Shown here in pieces: positions 59,693 to 64,000 of a stretch of DNA of 64,000 nt. Location of the stretch: the NCBI RefSeq assembly GCF_026309355.1, contig NZ_JAPJZK010000001.1:1054001-1118000 (forward strand), read 5' to 3'. This DNA is from Spartinivicinus marinus (lineage in GTDB: Bacteria; Pseudomonadota; Gammaproteobacteria; Pseudomonadales; Zooshikellaceae). The translations under genes and the position numbers were made by a program. The stretch's first letter is position 1; each line of letters begins with the position of its first letter. The notes beneath the pieces are model-generated. The model was not told the DNA's origin. It saw only the letters and a program-made list of their open reading frames with translations, and ran no database searches.

Positions 59693-60550
59693 TTAAATTC
59701 TCCTTCCTATTATGTAACTTGTATCTCTGTAGCCAGTTAAAGCAATGGACCCAACATTGTGTATAGCTATACCGGCTGTGCCTCCAGCGCCACCCGAGCC
59801 TAACTTAGGAAACTGCATGATACTGAATCCACGACCTCCTCCAGCACCTGCTGCCCCGTAGTTACCGCCATGGCCCCCTGCCCCACCTCGAGCAGTCTCT
59901 CTGCCACTACCACCGGCACCTCCTGCTGCATATCCGCCTGAGCCAGCCCCTCTACCACCGTGACCGCCTGAGCCTACAAACTGATGACGGTCACCATCGT
60001 TACGCCGTTGGCCCCATGAGCCACCACCACCGCCTCCGCCACCACCACCGGCATAAATACGTCCACCTGATGTGTTGTACAATTCTAAGCGTTTGCAGCC
60101 GTGACTAGGGTTAATCCATAACGCTGTACCACCAGCTCCTCCTCCGTGTCCATTTGTTGCGTGCCCTGTACCGTTATTATTTTTTATTCCATGACCGCCA
60201 GGACCTCCGGCACCTTCTTTACCTAAAATGAGGGCATTATTAATTATTTTAACTTTCCTCCCGGCAAAGTGAGTGCCTAACGCCAAGGCCACGTTACTTG
60301 TCGTAGAAGCTTGGAAAGTGCCTGTTAAAGTGATTTCAATGTTACTGGCACCGCCAACATGGGGTAGTAAATTCCCAAATAAATCAAAGTTGACGCCTCC
60401 AGTTACTGTAGTACGTTTTAATGAAACTAATTTCCAGGTCCCATTTACATTAACGTAGACATCAGCCTCACGCCAGGAGCCTTGTACATTTACATAAGCC
60501 TGAGATAGAGAGCGCCAATTATTATTAATATTTAAAAATGTTTCTGACAT
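59693..60550 (-). CDS. Glycine-rich tail tip adhesin
   Basis: 285 residues. The N-terminus has three short related segments ending in Trp (NINNNWRSL, VNVQGSWREA, VNVNGTWKLV). Residues about 110-260 are extremely glycine-rich, with one run of ten glycines, like the polyglycine-II receptor-binding domain of gp38-type tail adhesins. It starts on a TAATG overlap with the fibre gene. It probably sets host range, with the chaperone following. Confidence 0.75.
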   Translation of the reverse strand: MSETFLNINNNWRSLSQAYVNVQGSWREADVYVNVNGTWKLVSLKRTTVTGGVNFDLFGNLLPHVGGASNIEITLTGTFQASTTSNVALALGTHFAGRKVKIINNALILGKEGAGGPGGHGIKNNNGTGHATNGHGGGAGGTALWINPSHGCKRLELYNTSGGRIYAGGGGGGGGGGSWGQRRNDGDRHQFVGSGGHGGRGAGSGGYAAGGAGGSGRETARGGAGGHGGNYGAAGAGGGRGFSIMQFPKLGSGGAGGTAGIAIHNVGSIALTGYRDTSYIIGRRI

Positions 60551-61581
60551 TAGCTGTATTTAAACCATATATGACCATTGGCTCCGCCAGAAGGATTTCC
60601 AGTGCTTATATGAATATTTCCTCGGTGATAAGCAGGCTTATCTTTAACGTATAGCTCACCTGTGATGTATAAACTGCCGTAGACCGTGACATGATTCCAC
60701 ATGCCTACACGAAATTCTCCAGCCACCTTAGAATCATTTCCGTGAATCATAAGGCACTTATGGTATAGACCATCGTTATAAATTGAGCCGTGGCCTTTTC
60801 CATAGCCAAGGCTTGGCCACTGAACATAATCATCAAAAGTCCAAGCGCCTTTTATTTCTGGCTTATATTGGTCAACATAGCCCTTTGCTCGGTTGGCTTC
60901 TCCATGCGCCCGATTAGCCTCCGACGTTGCCTTATTTGCTTCTGCAATAGCTTTCTCTTTGTGCGCATTGGCTGTGTTCCTATGCTGTTCAGCTTGGTTC
61001 TTTATCTGCTCAGTCTGTTTTTTTACAACAACAGTCTGATTATGAATTACACCAGTATTATCACGAATAGCAGCAGCCTCGTTACGAATTGCCCCGGTTG
61101 CTATCCGCTCAGCTTCTGCCCGGTTTGCTTCAGTTCGCGCAGCGGGGATGTATTGTGACTGCATATAACCCAAATTAACAGCGTCATTATTCTCAACTGG
61201 ATTTGCCACGTTACGAATACGCCTATTAATAGCACTGAAGTGTCCGTCTTCTCTCATCTTCAGTAAGCCCTCGGAATAATCGAGCACTTCCTGCGCAACA
61301 TAAAAGAGCTGTTCATTAGCCATGTCCAAGACTGCCTCAGATAAAATAGCGCCATCGTCAAAATCAACAGCGCGCTCATGCAATGGTGTCTCTCGTTTAA
61401 CGCGGACCACAACATTAGCTGCTGGCGGTGAAGATAAAGAAACAACATTATTATTTATTGAGCAGCTAACCTCTTTACCAGCTACATAAACTTTAATGTG
61501 GCTTGAGTTTAAGAATTTAAAAGGAATAGCAAAGTCTTTAGTTTGTCCATCGGCAATATAATCTTTGTATGATAATGCCAT
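60550..61581 (-). CDS. Tail fibre protein with T7 gp17 N-terminal domain
   Basis: 343 residues, shorter than T7 gp17 (553). Residues 1-150 match the tail-attachment domain (MALSYKDYIADGQTKDFAIP, RVKRETPLHERAVDF). Residues about 150-245 are a coiled coil with repeats such as EANRAHGEANRAKG. The C-terminal 95 residues form a small beta-rich tip ending GHIWFKYS. Because the tip is short, the adhesin encoded next may complete the fibre. Confidence 0.93.
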   Translation of the reverse strand: MALSYKDYIADGQTKDFAIPFKFLNSSHIKVYVAGKEVSCSINNNVVSLSSPPAANVVVRVKRETPLHERAVDFDDGAILSEAVLDMANEQLFYVAQEVLDYSEGLLKMREDGHFSAINRRIRNVANPVENNDAVNLGYMQSQYIPAARTEANRAEAERIATGAIRNEAAAIRDNTGVIHNQTVVVKKQTEQIKNQAEQHRNTANAHKEKAIAEANKATSEANRAHGEANRAKGYVDQYKPEIKGAWTFDDYVQWPSLGYGKGHGSIYNDGLYHKCLMIHGNDSKVAGEFRVGMWNHVTVYGSLYITGELYVKDKPAYHRGNIHISTGNPSGGANGHIWFKYS

Positions 61582-61584
61582 TAA

Positions 61585-64000
61585 TTAATATCTGTCCTCC
61601 GAATATTTGGGTAGGTTTCCACCTAAATTATGTAGAAATTGTTGTATGCCTAACATGTTTTGAAAAGGTAAGGTGCGGTATAAATTATTCCAATCCCTTT
61701 GTGAAAAGTCATAATTATTACTTAATGCTGCTTGAGCTAGACCTGACACACCTGAAGAAGCTTTTTCTATCCAGTCATACGAGGCGTTACCAGTCCACAC
61801 ATTGGTTGCCAGCTCTGACATACGTGAATTAAAGAAAGGTTCGCCTGTCACCATCTCTGCGGCACTATCGGCAAACATGGGGAATACTGAGGCATACGCC
61901 GAGCGCTGAAAAGCAGCCTTAGCGATAGCTTCAGGCTCCAACCGCTTACGTAGAAATTCCCGCCTGTCGTGTCTGCCTGTCGCTTGTAAATGAGTTTGGC
62001 CAACATAGACAAGACCAGCAAAGAAAGTTGAATGTAGGAACAGAGAAGCGGTTTGTAGGTCCCTGTGCTTTAGACCATGCAACAACTGTTTTGAGTAAGC
62101 AGTGATAGCAAAGGTACGAAATTGAATTAAGGTCTTGCCAAGCTCCTTGCTCATCAAGTAGGAAACGCCGTCACCAAAATCTTGTTCCTGAATTATCCTT
62201 CTGCCCCACAAGCCTATTGCATAGGAAAATTTAGCGTAAACGTCAGGGTCCCACTTATCGAAATTCATTTTGGTTAACTTGCCGTTCTTATGCTCAACGT
62301 GCCGATATTCATTTTTAATTCTTGCTAATAGCGCATCATCAATACCTAGCTCCCGTAACCTATCTGTTGACATAACTCTTTTATTTTTCAGGCTATAATC
62401 CAGAAAGTTTTGAGCCATACCTTTCATAGTTAGGTTTTGCAGCATGTGGTTAATTGAATGGAAACCCGACATGTTAGCTGTAAACTTTCCCATGTGGTCT
62501 AATCCACGCTCCAGCTTATCCCACTTATTTGTATGACCATTAAAAGTCGCACCAAAGTCGTCTATTTGATTAGTCACTTGGTGCATAAGCCGACCATTGA
62601 CCCAGCCACCCATCGCGTCTGAGAGTTCTTCTAACAAGTCATCTTTATAGTTGCCATTCTCCATGCGCTTAATCATTTTACGCAGCTCTGGGACATGCTT
62701 CATAAATTGCAGCCACCCAACGTGACTTAAGGCTGGCCCCATTTCCATTAGCTGTGCAAAGCCTACTTGGTTCATGTTCCGGGCATATTGAATCTTTCTT
62801 ATTGTCCGAAGAATACGGCTACTTCTGGCGGTTGGGTCTGTATCAATGGGACGACCGACAAGGTGGTTATAGGCATCGTACAGTTGCTTTATTTCGAGCT
62901 TATGCCGTGTCCGTTCCGCTTCTGTTTTACCAGGATTATAAGCTCGCTTCTTCTCGATTTTCTCCATGGCGGCCTTAAAGGTGCCTTCGCTGTCTATCCC
63001 TTGGCGAGCTAAGGCAATGTGACCCAGCATCGTATTGGAATAATTAAGGAAAAGTAATTCTGAGTCATTCTCCAGCAAGTCAGCTATTTTATTTTCGTCC
63101 ATATCAACACGACTCTTTAAGCGTGTCGTTTTGCCCTGGTCTTTTTCTTTAATGGCCTTTTGGATTCGCTTAGCAATTTCAGCTGCTTTTGTTGCATCGA
63201 GACCAAGCTCATTAATTAACTGCTCAGAAATATTTTCATTAATGGCTTTATTTAACTGAGGTAAATTAACATTACCTTTTTTTGCCGTGGTAATAATATC
63301 GATAAAAGCCCCAGCTAGTTCTAAAGCAGCTTCGCCTTCAACATTATTAAATGCACCAGCTATGGTATGTTGAACTCTGGTGTAACCGGCTTGTTGAATT
63401 TGCTGGACTATCTTTGCGGCGCTCCAGTGTCGAGGGCTATAAAATTCGTTAAAATCTACCTCTTCAGAGCCCCGCACAGGTACAGCATTCGGTATAGTCT
63501 CGTCACCTTGGGGTTTCTTCGCCATAGATAAAATACGCTTGTAGGCGTCTTTCAGCATATCTCCATGGGCTTTTACGTGCACATTATCAATGGCTTCTCC
63601 GCGAATATAACGGGTTACCATCTCATTAAAGCGCTCTCTGTGCTGGTGCTTCATACTGGACCCAACAGTAGAAATACCTTCAGCACGTAAAAAGTTATTA
63701 AAATGTTGATTGTGGCTTTTGTAAAAGGCAACCATGAAGCCATCGGTTTTCATCCGTTTCCAGACGCTAGCCGCTTCTTTAACTAGTTCGCCTTTCTTTC
63801 CGCCTAATGCATCTGACATTAAAGCGGCTGAAAGTCCTCTAACTTCGTCTAAATCTGAGCTTAAATTAATGCCTGCTCTGTCAAAGCGCTGCTTACCAAA
63901 CTCTGTTCCACGCTCTGCGCCATCTTCAAAAATAGCGGCTATTCGTTCTTCTGGGGTTGGAATTGAGCCATCAGCATTAAGTAGCTTTTTATATTTCTTT
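61585..64000 (-). CDS. Internal virion (core) protein, T7 gp16-like, 5' part beyond the window
   Basis: The frame is open from the stop at 61585 to the window edge at 64000, giving about 804 residues; an internal ATG at 63819 is not the true start. The visible part is mostly helical, and C-terminal motifs include QFRTFAITAYSKQLLHG and SRDLQ-like helices. Size and place directly before the tail fibre gene match T7 gp16, which forms the ejection channel and carries a transglycosylase at its far N-terminus, outside this window. Confidence 0.8.
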   Translation of the reverse strand, partial: KKYKKLLNADGSIPTPEERIAAIFEDGAERGTEFGKQRFDRAGINLSSDLDEVRGLSAALMSDALGGKKGELVKEAASVWKRMKTDGFMVAFYKSHNQHFNNFLRAEGISTVGSSMKHQHRERFNEMVTRYIRGEAIDNVHVKAHGDMLKDAYKRILSMAKKPQGDETIPNAVPVRGSEEVDFNEFYSPRHWSAAKIVQQIQQAGYTRVQHTIAGAFNNVEGEAALELAGAFIDIITTAKKGNVNLPQLNKAINENISEQLINELGLDATKAAEIAKRIQKAIKEKDQGKTTRLKSRVDMDENKIADLLENDSELLFLNYSNTMLGHIALARQGIDSEGTFKAAMEKIEKKRAYNPGKTEAERTRHKLEIKQLYDAYNHLVGRPIDTDPTARSSRILRTIRKIQYARNMNQVGFAQLMEMGPALSHVGWLQFMKHVPELRKMIKRMENGNYKDDLLEELSDAMGGWVNGRLMHQVTNQIDDFGATFNGHTNKWDKLERGLDHMGKFTANMSGFHSINHMLQNLTMKGMAQNFLDYSLKNKRVMSTDRLRELGIDDALLARIKNEYRHVEHKNGKLTKMNFDKWDPDVYAKFSYAIGLWGRRIIQEQDFGDGVSYLMSKELGKTLIQFRTFAITAYSKQLLHGLKHRDLQTASLFLHSTFFAGLVYVGQTHLQATGRHDRREFLRKRLEPEAIAKAAFQRSAYASVFPMFADSAAEMVTGEPFFNSRMSELATNVWTGNASYDWIEKASSGVSGLAQAALSNNYDFSQRDWNNLYRTLPFQNMLGIQQFLHNLGGNLPKYSEDRY

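Noticed and set aside
63819-63819. ATG at 63819 as the start of the internal virion protein
   Set aside because: The frame stays open and protein-like for 60 more codons up to the window edge, so the gene starts outside the window.

Overview
The window reads as chromosomal DNA of a fairly AT-rich marine-type gammaproteobacterium in the wider Pseudomonadales/Oceanospirillales group. The evidence is gene order: iscRSUA-hscBA, cysE, trmJ, suhB, secFD-yajC, tgt and queA, then clpB, pgeF, rluD, bamD, pilSR, fimTU-pilVWXY1, ispH, fkpB, lspA, ileS, ribF, murJ, rpsT, proB, obgE, rpmA, rplU and ispB. From memory these are two blocks that Pseudomonas aeruginosa keeps in the same internal order at two separate places; here they meet near a tRNA-Leu(CAA). 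I do not assign a genus. Zooshikella/Spartinivicinus-like organisms would fit, but nothing here proves it.

Bases 1-12,651 hold Fe-S cluster assembly (with an IscR-site promoter before iscR), cysteine synthesis, tRNA modification and the Sec accessory membrane proteins. Bases 12,841-22,150 hold tRNA-Leu, a small membrane protein, a cold-shock protein, ClpB, PgeF, RluD, BamD and NadE. Bases 22,302-32,272 are a type IV pilus block: the PilS/PilR two-component pair and the minor pilins with the PilY1 tip adhesin. The usual pilE is absent and an unrecognised small secreted protein lies between pilX and pilY1. Bases 32,325-48,300 are housekeeping: isoprenoid, lipoprotein, flavin and peptidoglycan export functions, ribosomal proteins, ProB, ObgE, a flavodoxin, a degenerate GIY-YIG protein and a Na+/H+ antiporter-family carrier.

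From about 48,300 the character changes. A 1-kb gene-free stretch leads into integrated DNA with two unrelated tyrosine integrases and a VapBC toxin-antitoxin pair. From 51,405 to the window end, every gene is on the minus strand and belongs to a T7-like podovirus prophage. Read in transcription direction (right to left) the late genes follow T7 order: internal core protein (gp16-like, cut by the window edge), tail fibre with T7 gp17 N-terminus, a glycine-rich adhesin and tail chaperone, small lysis-region genes, then small and large terminase (gp18, gp19). Beyond gp19 lie a CTTAAAG-type short-repeat array resembling the repeats next to T7 genome ends, a small lipoprotein with its own promoter, two MarR-like regulators, an rRNA-type boxA in an early leader, a zinc-ribbon protein, an amber-interrupted small gene, an ArdA antirestriction protein, an operator-rich promoter with a 44-codon gene, and the integrase. 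In a circularised genome this places the early antirestriction gene and int just after the terminase end and before the attachment site. The phage RNA polymerase, replication and capsid genes should therefore lie to the right of this window. The most interesting parts are this temperate T7-like layout, the boxA leader, the putative virion-end repeats and the small accessory genes.
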